Below are positions 47,774 to 55,338 of a DNA stretch of 64,000 bases, piece by piece (position 1 is the stretch's first letter; each line of letters begins with the position of its first letter). Source of the stretch: Microtetraspora malaysiensis (lineage in GTDB: Bacteria; Actinomycetota; Actinomycetes; Streptosporangiales; Streptosporangiaceae); contig NZ_BBYJ01000035.1 in NCBI RefSeq assembly GCF_001528665.1, positions 1-64,000 of the forward strand. The letters run 5' to 3'. The translations under genes and the position numbers were made by a program. The notes under the pieces were generated by a model. The model made no database searches. It saw nothing but the letters and a program-made list of their open reading frames with translations, and was not told the DNA's origin.

Positions 47774-47955
47774 AATAGAGCGACAAGCAGCGCCTAAGAG
47801 CAGCCAACCGCCGTTTGCCACTCGATACGGAAGGAAATCACAGATCCGCGGGAGTGATCACCGAGGTCACTCCGCCGCCTTCCGCGACGACCCGGAAAAT
47901 CTCCGAAAACGTCGGGACGCGAGGGCGAACGCATTCCTTTCGAAGGAGAAACACA
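47774..47955 (+). promoter_or_regulatory. Conserved leader of array gene 3
   Basis: Starts AATAGAGCGACAAGC. Has TAAGAGC, CGTTTGCC and GGAAATC blocks. The hairpin position near 47891-47916 holds only a 4-bp CCCG/CGGG stem with an inner TCCG/CGGA, the weakest of the six. It ends 39 nt before the ATG. Confidence 0.6.
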
Positions 47956-48309
47956 ATGCCCAAGTTCACAAGGCTCGCCGGGCTTCTCGCGCTCGGCGCC
48001 GCGGTGGCCGCCGGAGCCGTCGCGGTCGGCACGGCGACCACGACCACGGCCGCGAGTGCCGGCATGCTCCGGGCGGGCGGTTGCGGCGACGGCGGGTGCG
48101 ATGGCGGCGGCTGGGGCCGCGGGAACGGCGTGAACCGCAACAACAACAGCAAGCACCAGAGCCAGCGCAACGAGCAGCACCAGACGCAGACCCATTTCCT
48201 GATCAACGACGTGGTGGTCCCGCGTGACCGCAACCTGCCGCCGACCGCGACCACCACGTCGAGTTTGAACGGCAGGGACATCGTCCGCGAATCCCGAGTC
48301 CTCGACTGA
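47956..48309 (+). CDS. Array protein 3: secreted Asn/Arg-rich, CX4C
   Basis: A 117-aa, more diverged paralogue. Signal peptide 1-35 (MPKFTRLAGLLALGAAVAAG, cleavage near ASAG), then MLRAGGCGDGGC (Cys43, Cys48), a short Gly/Trp block and a shorter basic run with few His (NRNNNSKHQSQ). The family block is FLINDVVVPRDR (81-92). The end is polar and not acidic. A GAAGGAGAA site precedes the ATG. The terminator is at 48507. Confidence 0.78.
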   Translation: MPKFTRLAGLLALGAAVAAGAVAVGTATTTTAASAGMLRAGGCGDGGCDGGGWGRGNGVNRNNNSKHQSQRNEQHQTQTHFLINDVVVPRDRNLPPTATTTSSLNGRDIVRESRVLD

Positions 48310-48506
48310 GACGCCGTACTCACCGCGGCGGGAGCGCGGACGCACCGGCGGCCGCACACCGCACGCCCGGGACCGGGGCGCGTAACGCGGGCCGGGCGGC
48401 AATTTCCGTTTCCGCCCGGAAGACACGCTCGTTTTCACAATTCTCGCGGGACGACGGCGGGCCTCGCCCGCGATCCGTCATCCCATCCACATGGAAATCA
48501 CATTCG

Positions 48507-48540
48507 TCCGGCCGGCGTCTCGCCGGCCGGATTTCTTTAT
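48507..48540 (+). terminator. Terminator of array gene 3
   Basis: An 11-bp perfect stem (48507-48517 with 48521-48531) followed by TTTCTTTAT. The stem sequence is closely related to that of the terminator after gene 2. Confidence 0.78.
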
Positions 48541-48689
48541 TTCACCGGCCGGTTTCCCCTGTTCGTACGGCATGAGCCGAGCGAGGACCGGCGCCGTGAC
48601 GCGCAGGGAGATCCACCCCGAATACGCCCCGCGAACTCCGACATAAGGGGGCATCAGTGGCAAATCAGCTTCAACCGATCCACTTCATT

Positions 48690-48863
48690 AATAGAGCGAC
48701 AAGCAAAGACTAAAAGCCGCCAATCATCGTTTGCCGCCCGACGTGGCAGGAAATCAGAGACACCGTAGAGATGATCTGACAAGGGTCATCCGGGCACGCT
48801 TCCGAGAATTCTCGGAATGCCAGAGTGCCGGGGCAAACCAATTCCTTCCAAGGGAGAATCGCC
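48690..48863 (+). promoter_or_regulatory. Conserved leader of array gene 4
   Basis: Starts AATAGAGCGACAAGC, with TAAAAGC, CGTTTGCCG and GGAAATC blocks. The hairpin is an 18-nt perfect palindrome, TTCCGAGAATTCTCGGAA (48800-48817), ending 46 nt before the ATG and followed by CAGAGTG, a block shared with gene 5. Confidence 0.7.
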
Positions 48864-49430
48864 ATGCCCAAGTTCAAGAACCTCATGGGGCTGCTGGCCG
48901 TCGGCGCCGCGATGACCGGTGGAGCCGTCGCCCTGGGCGCCACCACCGCCACCTCGGCGAGCGCCGCCGTCGTCCAGACCGGCGGCTGGGGCGGCGGCGG
49001 TGGCTGGGGCGGCGGCTGGGGCGGCCGCAGCCGCAACCGCAACTGGAACCGCGACCACAACCGCAACCACCAGCGCCAGCAGGGGCAGCAGCGCCAGCAC
49101 CAGCGCCAGCGCCAGAACGTGATCAACAACATCCGCGTGCGCGTCCCCCGGGAGCAGCGGGAGTTCCGGGACGACCAGGTCCGGGATGAGTTCGACCCCC
49201 GGGACAACCGGACCCTGTTCCGGGATGACCTGTTCCCGGGTGGCCAGAACGGGTTCCTGACCCCTGAGCAGGCTGCCAACCAGCTCGCCATCAGCCGTGC
49301 GCAGGGCGGCAACGCCGTCAACGCCGGCGATGGAGAGGCCGAGGGTGGCCGCGCCGAGTCCGGCGACGCCAACAACGCCAACAACCAAGACCAGGACGTT
49401 CCCGTCAGGGTCACCACCACCCGGCGGTAA
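48864..49430 (+). CDS. Array protein 4: secreted Gly/Trp- and Asn/Arg-rich, no Cys, long C-terminus
   Basis: A 188-aa paralogue, the longest of the six. Signal peptide 1-34 (MPKFKNLMGLLAVGAAM), then VVQTGGWGGGGGWGGGWGG without Cys, a basic run with RNRNWNRDHNRNH and many Gln, and NVINNIRVRVPRE (85-97). It then has an extra charged segment (100-135) and a C-terminal module, GGNAVNAGDGEAEGG and DANNANNQ (148-175), shared only with protein 5. The RBS AAGGGAGAA precedes the ATG. Confidence 0.8.
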   Translation: MPKFKNLMGLLAVGAAMTGGAVALGATTATSASAAVVQTGGWGGGGGWGGGWGGRSRNRNWNRDHNRNHQRQQGQQRQHQRQRQNVINNIRVRVPREQREFRDDQVRDEFDPRDNRTLFRDDLFPGGQNGFLTPEQAANQLAISRAQGGNAVNAGDGEAEGGRAESGDANNANNQDQDVPVRVTTTRR

Positions 49431-49892
49431 GCCGGAAAGCACCGGCAAGTAAGCGCATTCAGCCCACCGTGAGACCACCGAACGATCAGCGAGAGGTCGG
49501 GCTCACCCTTTGGAACACCGGCGGCACCATACCGCCGCCGCACCCGGAGTCTTTTTCCAGGCCTCGCGGGAACGCGTTCCTTCCTGACTCGACCTTCACG
49601 ACGGAGGCGGTCCGGCCATAAGGAATCTCGCGATCCGGCCGTCGAAAGACACCGGGACGGAAAAGCGAGGGTGTCCGTGCGCGCACGCACATTCCCTCGC
49701 CTAAAACAAGCCTGTCCGGCTCGGCCAACATGGCCGAGCCGGGCAGGCTCTTCGGCATTCCGGCGCGTTCACGCCCCCCGCCACCGCACCCATGGCCTTG
49801 ATGTCGCATTCGCACCGGACGCCCCCGCGCCTCCGTCCGCAAATAATGCCGGCCCACCGGGACGACAACCACCGCACACGGCGTCCGCAATG
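49431..49892. other. Intergenic stretch between array genes 4 and 5
   Basis: No coding frame with normal codon use. It holds the hairpin at 49709-49749; the rest has no feature I can support. Confidence 0.5.
49709..49749. terminator. Terminator of array gene 4
   Basis: A 19-bp stem with one G-T pair and a 3-nt loop (49709-49727 with 49731-49749). An A run lies on its left side, so it would also act on the minus strand. Confidence 0.7.
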
Positions 49893-50064
49893 AATAACAA
49901 AGAGCTGACTAAGAACGATGCGGCACCGTTTGCCGCCGCACACTCCAGGAAATCAAGATAATGCGGACAGGGTCCCGCAAGGGCCGTCCGGACATTCTTC
50001 GGAGCAGATCCCAGGAATGTCAGAGTGTCGGGCGCAAATCAATTCCTTTCAGGGGAGAAACGCA
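49893..50064 (+). promoter_or_regulatory. Conserved leader of array gene 5
   Basis: The first block is diverged (AATAACAAAGAGCTGACTAAG), but CGTTTGCCGC and GGAAATC are kept. The hairpin GACATTC (49991-49997) with GAATGTC (50015-50021) ends 43 nt before the ATG and is followed by AGAGTGTCGGG as in gene 4. Confidence 0.65.
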
Positions 50065-50571
50065 ATGCCCAAGTTCAAGAATCTCGTAGGCCTTCTCGCC
50101 ATCAGCACCGCGCTGACCGGTGGAGCCGTCGCCCTCGGCGCCGCCGCCACCACCACCGCGGCGAACGCCGGCATCGTCCAGGTCGGCTGCGGCGGCGGCG
50201 GCTGCGGCGGCGGCTGGGGCGGCGGCTGGGGTCGTGGCAACCGGAACCACAACCGCAACCACAACCGCAACCACAACCGCAACCACCAGCGCGAGCACCA
50301 GCGCGAGCACCAGCAGCAGCGTCAGACCGTGATCAACAACGTCCGCCTGGACGTCCCGCAGGAGCGGCGCGAGCGCATTGAGCGCGTGCGCGAGGAGCGG
50401 CCCCGGGAGCGGGAGCGGGTCTTCTTCTTCCCGCGTAGCCAGTTCGCCGACCAGAATGCGATCAGCGCTGCGCGAGGCGGCAACGCCGTCAACGCCGGCG
50501 ACGGAGAGGCCGAGGGTGGCCGCGCCAGGTCCGACGACGCCAACAACGCCAACAACCAGCAGCAGCCGTAA
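50065..50571 (+). CDS. Array protein 5: secreted Gly/Trp- and Asn/His/Arg-rich, CX4C
   Basis: A 168-aa paralogue. Signal peptide 1-35 (MPKFKNLVGLLAISTAL, cleavage near ANAG), IVQVGCGGGGC (Cys42, Cys47), a Gly/Trp block, the longest Asn-His-Arg run of the family (59-74), Glu/His/Gln repeats (QREHQREHQQQ) and TVINNVRLDVPQE (88-100). An Arg/Glu-rich charged helix follows (about 100-118), then the same C-terminal module as protein 4 (GGNAVNAGDGEAEGG, DANNANNQ). AGGGGAGAA precedes the ATG. Confidence 0.8.
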   Translation: MPKFKNLVGLLAISTALTGGAVALGAAATTTAANAGIVQVGCGGGGCGGGWGGGWGRGNRNHNRNHNRNHNRNHQREHQREHQQQRQTVINNVRLDVPQERRERIERVREERPRERERVFFFPRSQFADQNAISAARGGNAVNAGDGEAEGGRARSDDANNANNQQQP

Positions 50572-50958
50572 GCGCATTCATCGGCCGTGAGACCGTGACC
50601 GGCCGGAGAGGGATCACCCCCGCGCCACATCCGGGAGCCCGCCTCCCGGATGAGGCAGGGCAGACCTTCGACGGCGCACGCTCGGTCTCACCCTAGAGAA
50701 AACGAACGGCCCACCCTTCCGGACACCGTGCCGGACGGGTGGGCCGTGTCCTTTTCACCTCCGGATCACCGGCGGCCGCGGAGACGTCCATGTCGCCAGG
50801 GCGGCCGCCGCCTCATTTCACGGCGCCCGTACACACCGCACCCGGATTTCCGCGCGAAACTCCGCCGCGGAGGATTGGCACTTCCCCATCGAACCACTCG
50901 ACTCACCTCGGGGCTTGCCTTTTTCCCGCAAAAAAGGCGCTCACCGACGGCCATATTC
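50572..50958. other. Intergenic stretch between array genes 5 and 6
   Basis: Holds the hairpin at 50706-50755. No convincing coding frame, tRNA or repeat is visible in the rest. Confidence 0.5.
50706..50755 (+). terminator. Terminator of array gene 5
   Basis: A 17-position stem with one mismatch (50706-50722 with 50731-50747), followed by GTCCTTTTC. Confidence 0.72.
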
Positions 50959-51133
50959 AATAAATCACAGACAGCACTCAAGATCCCCTAGAGCATCGTT
51001 TGTCCTGACGTAAACCCGGCAATCAACACGATATCGAGGTGATCCGCTCGGATGATCTCATCGTTCTCCACAACTCGATCCGGAGAGCGTCGAAAGGTAA
51101 GAGGAAATCAATTCCTTTCAGAGGAGAAGCGCA
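50959..51133 (+). promoter_or_regulatory. Conserved leader of array gene 6
   Basis: The first block is diverged (AATAAATCACAGACAGC); CGTTTG is kept. The hairpin CGTTCTCC (51062-51069) with GGAGAGCG (51082-51089) ends 44 nt before the ATG. AATTCCTTTCAGAGGAGAA directly precedes the start, as in the other leaders. Confidence 0.65.
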
Positions 51134-51505
51134 ATGCCCAAGTTCAGGAGTGTCATCGCGGGGCTGGCGATCAGCACCGCCTTGACCGGTGGGGCCGTGG
51201 CGCTCGGCGCCACGACCACCGCGACCACGGCGAACGCGGCCGTCGTCCAGGCCGGTTGGGGCGGCGGCGGAGGAGGCTGGGGTCGCGGCCACCGCAACCG
51301 CAACCACAACCGCAACCACAACAGGAACCGCGAGCACCAGAACGCACGCCAGCAGCAGCGGTCGCACCAGCGGCAGAACCTGATCAACAACATCACGATC
51401 CGTATCACCAGGCAGCTCCTGGACTCCCTGAGGCGGCGGGAGGCGGAGCCGCTGCAGGAGCCGGACGTGGCGTTCAGCGGCGCCCCGATCGTGCCCGTCG
51501 GCTGA
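51134..51505 (+). CDS. Array protein 6: secreted Gly/Trp- and Asn/His/Arg-rich, no Cys
   Basis: A 123-aa paralogue. Signal peptide 1-35 (MPKFRSVIAGLAISTAL, cleavage near ANAA), VVQAGWGGGGGGWGRG without Cys, an Arg-Asn-His run (54-66), Gln-rich segment and NLINNITIRITRQ (82-94). The tail differs from all others: an amphipathic LLDSLRRREAEPLQE and a hydrophobic end AFSGAPIVPVG. The start of its signal peptide is nearly that of protein 1 (SVIAGLAIST), suggesting 1 and 6 are close. GAGGAGAA precedes the ATG. Confidence 0.8.
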   Translation: MPKFRSVIAGLAISTALTGGAVALGATTTATTANAAVVQAGWGGGGGGWGRGHRNRNHNRNHNRNREHQNARQQQRSHQRQNLINNITIRITRQLLDSLRRREAEPLQEPDVAFSGAPIVPVG

Positions 51506-51909
51506 GCGGATCCAACACCGGACGACCTCGCCGTGATCGGCCCTCAACCTGAGCGGAAGATCCACGGAGAGGCGCTCACACAGGGGGGAGACACGTACGT
51601 CTCCTCGCCCACACGATGAGACTCATCGTTACAGCGCACAGGCGGACGCCGCGGACGAGAGCCGCCGGCTCGCCGCCTTTTCCTACTACAGGGCCATCCG
51701 GCCGGGGGAATCCCGGCCGGATGGCCGTTCCATTTCCCCACCCGTTCCCCACCCGCCCCGCCGCGCCAGGCCTCGTCAGCCGTTCCCGCACGGCCGGGGA
51801 TCGGACCGGCCCGGCCGTACGCCGACCTTGCCCTGCGGATCTCCCGGCCGTATCCACGCCATGCCCGGCCTCCCCAGGCACACCCGGGGCACGTACGCGA
51901 GCCGTGGCG
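51506..51909. other. Intergenic stretch between array gene 6 and ku
   Basis: Two convergent units end here. The hairpin at 51692 is the only feature I can support. The long plus-strand frame across it continues into the antisense of ku and is not a gene. Confidence 0.5.
51692..51731. terminator. Terminator of array gene 6
   Basis: A 15-bp perfect stem with a 5-nt loop (51692-51706 with 51712-51726), followed by GTTCCATTT. It may also serve ku from the other side. Confidence 0.72.
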
Positions 51910-52857
51910 TCAGGCGGAGCGGCGCGCTCCGCGCTTGCGGGGCGCCTTCTCCTCGTCCTCGGCGTCCTCGGCGCCGGAGGCCGCCTTCTTCGCCGCGGCC
52001 TTCCCCCCGGCCTTCGTCCCGGGCTTCGCGGCGCTCTTCGCGCCCGACGCCGCGGCCTCCTTCCTCGCCGGCTCGCGCCCCTCGCGCTCCCGCTTGGCGG
52101 CCTCCACGCTGGCGCGCAACGCGGCCATGAGATCGACGGCGGGCTTCTCCTCGGCGGGCGCCTCGGGGGCGACCACCTCCTTGCCCGCGACCTTGGCCTC
52201 GATGACGGCCTGCACCGCCTCGCGGTAGGCGTCCGTGTACCCCTCCGGATCGAAGTCCGCGACCATCGTCTCGATCAGGGACTCGGCCATTTTGAGCTCC
52301 TGGGGACGCACGTCGATGTCCTCGTCCAGGAAGGGGAAGTCCGCCTCGCGCACCTCGTCCGGCCACAGCATCGTCTCCAGCACGAAGATGCCGTCCCGTA
52401 CACGCAGGGTCGCCAGCGACTCGCGCTGGCGCAGCGCCACCTTCACGATCGCCACCTGCCCCGAGCGCTCCAACGCGTCCCTCAGCAGCACGTACGGCTT
52501 CGCCCCCTGGGCCTCCGGCTCCAGGTAGTACGACTTGGCGAAGTAGATCGGGTCGATCTGATCGGACGGGGAGAACTGCAGCACGTCGATCCGGCGGGAG
52601 GTGGTCAGCGGCAGGTCGGCGAAGTCCTCGTCGGTCAGCACGACCATGTCGCCGCTCGGCAGCTCGTAGCCCTTGGCGATGTCGGAGTACGACACCTCCT
52701 GGCCGTCGAGCGTGCACACCCGCTTGTACTTGATCCGCCCGCCGTCCTCCCGGTGCACCTGGTGGAAGGAGACGTCCTTCTGCTCCGTGGCGGAATAGAG
52801 CTTCACGGGGATGGTGACCAGCCCGAACGATATGGCGCCCTTCCAGATGCTGCGCAT
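51910..52857 (-). CDS. ku: Ku, end-binding protein of non-homologous end joining
   Basis: A 315-aa bacterial Ku. The core starts RSIWKGAISFGLVTIPVKLY and includes DIAKGYELPSGDMVVLTDED and PYVLLRDALER; the beta-barrel ring encircles DNA ends as a homodimer and recruits LigD. The last 60 residues are a Lys/Ala-rich basic extension (KSAAKPGTKAGGKAAAKK), longer than in minimal Ku proteins and typical of actinobacteria, with DNA-sliding or recruiting roles. The ATG at 52857 matches the family start; a GTG at 52863 would add two residues. It is divergent from the LigD polymerase gene. Confidence 0.95.
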   Translation of the reverse strand: MRSIWKGAISFGLVTIPVKLYSATEQKDVSFHQVHREDGGRIKYKRVCTLDGQEVSYSDIAKGYELPSGDMVVLTDEDFADLPLTTSRRIDVLQFSPSDQIDPIYFAKSYYLEPEAQGAKPYVLLRDALERSGQVAIVKVALRQRESLATLRVRDGIFVLETMLWPDEVREADFPFLDEDIDVRPQELKMAESLIETMVADFDPEGYTDAYREAVQAVIEAKVAGKEVVAPEAPAEEKPAVDLMAALRASVEAAKREREGREPARKEAAASGAKSAAKPGTKAGGKAAAKKAASGAEDAEDEEKAPRKRGARRSA

Positions 52858-52973
52858 AGCCACATACTCGTCTCTTTGTTCGAACTACACCATCTAGGGA
52901 TTCAAAGGACTTGCCAGTTGGGCAGGTACCCACTCTGGCGGTGCCGTATCGGCTCCCGCCCCGGAGGTGCGGT

Positions 52974-53855
52974 GTGACCAGGAAGGTACGGGTCGAGGTC
53001 GAGGGCAGGCACCTGACGCTCACCAATCTGGACAAGCTGATGTATCCCGCGGCCTCGTTCACCAAGGCCGAGGTCATCGACTACTACACCCGCATCGCCC
53101 CGGTCCTCCTTCCCCACCTGCGTGGACGCCCGCTGACCGTCAAGCGCTACCCCGACGGCGTGGATGCCCAGTTCTTCTTCGAGAAGAACGTGCCCGGCCA
53201 CACCCCCGGCTGGGTCCGCACGGTCACCCTGCCCGCGCCCGGCAGCACCAAGGGCCGCGAGACGATCGACTTCGCCGTGATGGACGACCTCGCGACGCTC
53301 GTCTACTACGCCAATCTCGCCGCGCTGGAGATCCACGTGCCCATGTGGCGGGTCTCGGAACGCGGGGAGCCGCTGCCGCCGGACACCCTGGTCTTCGACC
53401 TCGACCCCGGCGCCCCCGCCACGATCGTGGAGTGCTGCGAGGTGGCCCTCCTGCTCCGCGAAGCCCTCGCGGGCGACGGGCACGAGGGGGTGCCCAAGAC
53501 CAGCGGAAAGAAGGGGATGCAGGTCTACGTGCCGTGGGACGGCGACGAGGACACCTCCGCGTACGCGCGGGCCCTCGCCCGGCGGTTGGAGCGCGAACAC
53601 GCGTTCATCACCAGCGTGATGGCCAAGCGTGAACGGCCCGGCAAGGTGTTCATCGACTGGAGCCAGAACAACCCGGCCAAGACCACGGTCGCGCCGTACT
53701 CGCTGCGAGCCGCCGAGCTGCCCACCGTGTCGACCCCGCTCTCGTGGGAAGAGGTGGATGCCTGGAGGGACCCGGGGCAGTTCGTCCTCACGGCGCAGGA
53801 CGTGCTGGAACGGGTCGGGAAGCATGGAGACCTGTTCCGGGCCTCCACCGCGTAA
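52974..53855 (+). CDS. LigD-type polymerase domain protein (archaeo-eukaryotic primase family)
   Basis: A 293-aa stand-alone polymerase (PolDom) of the LigD family. The metal-binding motif FDLDPG has Asp142 and Asp144, the third acid is in VFIDWSQN (Asp228), and SGKKGMQVYVP (177-187) binds the nucleotide. It adds ribo- or deoxynucleotides to gaps and ends during Ku-dependent joining. Neither the ligase nor the phosphoesterase domain of full LigD is present, so a separate ligase is needed. The GTG at 52974 has GGAGG six bases upstream; the region between it and ku (116 bp) must hold divergent promoters. Confidence 0.93.
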   Translation: MTRKVRVEVEGRHLTLTNLDKLMYPAASFTKAEVIDYYTRIAPVLLPHLRGRPLTVKRYPDGVDAQFFFEKNVPGHTPGWVRTVTLPAPGSTKGRETIDFAVMDDLATLVYYANLAALEIHVPMWRVSERGEPLPPDTLVFDLDPGAPATIVECCEVALLLREALAGDGHEGVPKTSGKKGMQVYVPWDGDEDTSAYARALARRLEREHAFITSVMAKRERPGKVFIDWSQNNPAKTTVAPYSLRAAELPTVSTPLSWEEVDAWRDPGQFVLTAQDVLERVGKHGDLFRASTA

Positions 53856-53926
53856 TCGGTACGACCCGTGGCCGTAGTGTTGGTTCTGTCCCGCATAACT
53901 CAGGGCCGGGAACGGAGGGACGGCAG

Positions 53927-54127
53927 ATGTCCGAGATGGACTCCCTCGGCGAGACGGCCGAGGAGCTCTCGATCGAGACACCGGAGGCGGACGCGATCGA
54001 GCAGCATCAGCGGGTGAGACCGTCTGACCAGAACCGCTGGCCCGACCAGGTTCCGATGGAGGCCGACCCCGCCGACGCCACCGAGCAGGAGCGCGTGGTC
54101 GAGCACGACGAAGAGGACTACCGCTGA
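53927..54127 (+). CDS. Small acidic protein with repeated EADxxEQ motif
   Basis: A 66-aa, highly acidic protein. Two imperfect copies of a motif, PEADAIEQHQRV and ADPADATEQERVV, are separated by SDQNRWPDQVP. Such short acidic proteins are common in actinobacteria, but I know no function. GGAGGGA lies about seven bases before the ATG at 53927. It is 57 bp upstream of the TetR gene on the same strand. Predicted disordered. Confidence 0.7.
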   Translation: MSEMDSLGETAEELSIETPEADAIEQHQRVRPSDQNRWPDQVPMEADPADATEQERVVEHDEEDYR

Positions 54128-54183
54128 CCTGGTTACCCACGCGTAGGATGGGCGAGATCCCGCAACAAGGAGACGAGAGTGCC

Positions 54184-54804
54184 GTGACCGCTACCCCGGA
54201 CGCCAAGCCGCGTGGCACCCGCCTGCCCCGTGTGGCCCGCCGCCGCCAGCTCCTGAGCGCGGCGCAGGAAGTGTTCGTGGAGAACGGCTACCACGCTGCG
54301 GCCATGGACGAGATCGCGGAGCGGGCCGGCGTCAGCAAGCCGGTGCTCTACCAGCACTTCCCCGGCAAGCTCGAGCTCTACCTCGCCCTCCTCGACCTGC
54401 ACGTGGACGACATGGTCACGAGGTGCCACGAGGCCCTCGCCTCCACCACCGACAACAAGCAGCGGGTGCAGGCGGCGATCGGGGCGTTCTTCGACTTCGT
54501 GTCCAGCCAGGGCGAGGCTTTCCGGCTGGTCTTCGAATCCGACCTGCGCAACGTGGCCCCCGTACGCCAGCGGATGGAGCGATCCCTCCGCGAGAGCGCC
54601 GAGGCGATCAGCCAGGTCATCCAGGAGGACACCGGCTGTTCGAGCGACGAGGCGCACCTGCTCGGCGTCGGCCTGGTCGGCATGGCCGAGGTGAGCGCGC
54701 GGTACTGGCTCACCAGCCACGGTTCCATCCCCAAGGAGGCGGCCACCCAGCTCATGGCGCGCCTCGCCTGGCGGGGCATCAGCGGCTTCCCGCGCACCGG
54801 CTGA
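54184..54804 (+). CDS. TetR-family transcriptional regulator
   Basis: A 206-aa TetR regulator (Rv3208-like). The N-terminal helix-turn-helix is RRRQLLSAAQEVFVENGYHAAAMDEIAERAGVSKPVLYQHF in parts, with the recognition helix at VSKPVLYQHF. A helical ligand domain follows. The GTG at 54184 has AAGGAG eleven bases upstream, which is long; the ATG at 54148 lies right on a TAGGAT (54144-54149) that looks like its -10 element, so it is not used. Target genes are not evident; the DUF3107 gene follows 115 bp downstream. Confidence 0.9.
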   Translation: MTATPDAKPRGTRLPRVARRRQLLSAAQEVFVENGYHAAAMDEIAERAGVSKPVLYQHFPGKLELYLALLDLHVDDMVTRCHEALASTTDNKQRVQAAIGAFFDFVSSQGEAFRLVFESDLRNVAPVRQRMERSLRESAEAISQVIQEDTGCSSDEAHLLGVGLVGMAEVSARYWLTSHGSIPKEAATQLMARLAWRGISGFPRTG

Positions 54805-54919
54805 CCGCGCGCCGCATTTCCTGTTCGCTTGGCGCGATCAAAGGGCGCACCGGGGCGGCGGACGGCGACGATGAGGGTTAGGCGCTGTCTGACGCAGCCC
54901 TCCGGAAAGGGGAGCCCTG

Positions 54920-55150
54920 ATGGAAGTCAAGATCGCTGTTCGGTCGGTACACCGCGAGCTCGTCGTGGAGACCGACATGTCGGCCGAACAGATCGAGGAG
55001 GAGCTCCGCCAGGCCCTCGCCGCGGACAAGGGCGTCTTCTCGATCACGGACAAGAGCGGCCGGCGGGTGGTCGTCCCCGTGTCCGCGCTCGGTTTCGTCG
55101 AGGTCGGCGAGGACGAGCAGCGCACGGTCGGGTTCGGCGGCACGCTGTAG
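54920..55150 (+). CDS. DUF3107 protein
   Basis: A 76-aa protein of the DUF3107 family (Rv3208A-like). It begins MEVKIAVRSVHRELVVETD and has the family end with DKSGRRVVVPVSALGFVEVG. It is cytosolic, with mixed alpha/beta structure predicted, and its function is unknown. A GGAAAGGGGAG stretch precedes the ATG. It keeps the position after TetR seen in mycobacteria. Confidence 0.9.
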   Translation: MEVKIAVRSVHRELVVETDMSAEQIEEELRQALAADKGVFSITDKSGRRVVVPVSALGFVEVGEDEQRTVGFGGTL

Positions 55151-55259
55151 GGCCGCACAGGACCGCGCACGGCCGCCTCCGGTCAGGGCGCGGAGGGCGG
55201 AGCCGGCGCGACTGACAGACAGGGTCGGGTGTGCCCGCTCTGGTCGGCGTGGCGGATCC

Positions 55260-55301
55260 GGGATGGCGGCGGACGCGTGTCTCGCTCGCGGCCGCCGTCC
55301 C
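55260..55301. terminator. Hairpin between convergent DUF3107 and ferritin-like genes
   Basis: An 11-bp stem with one G-T pair (55260-55270 with 55291-55301). No U tract. The position between convergent genes supports a terminator. Confidence 0.5.
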
Positions 55302-55338
55302 GCCCTTCACGCGCGTCCGCGCACGGCGTCCGGTGGGT

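Noticed and set aside
46053-51133. Known riboswitch (for example c-di-AMP type) in the array leaders
   Set aside because: I could not find the conserved core of any riboswitch I know. A covariance search would decide.
46222-51505. Short DNA repeats (AACCGCAACCAC type) resembling a CRISPR array
   Set aside because: They encode Asn-Arg-His runs inside six open frames, have no spacer structure, and no cas gene is near.
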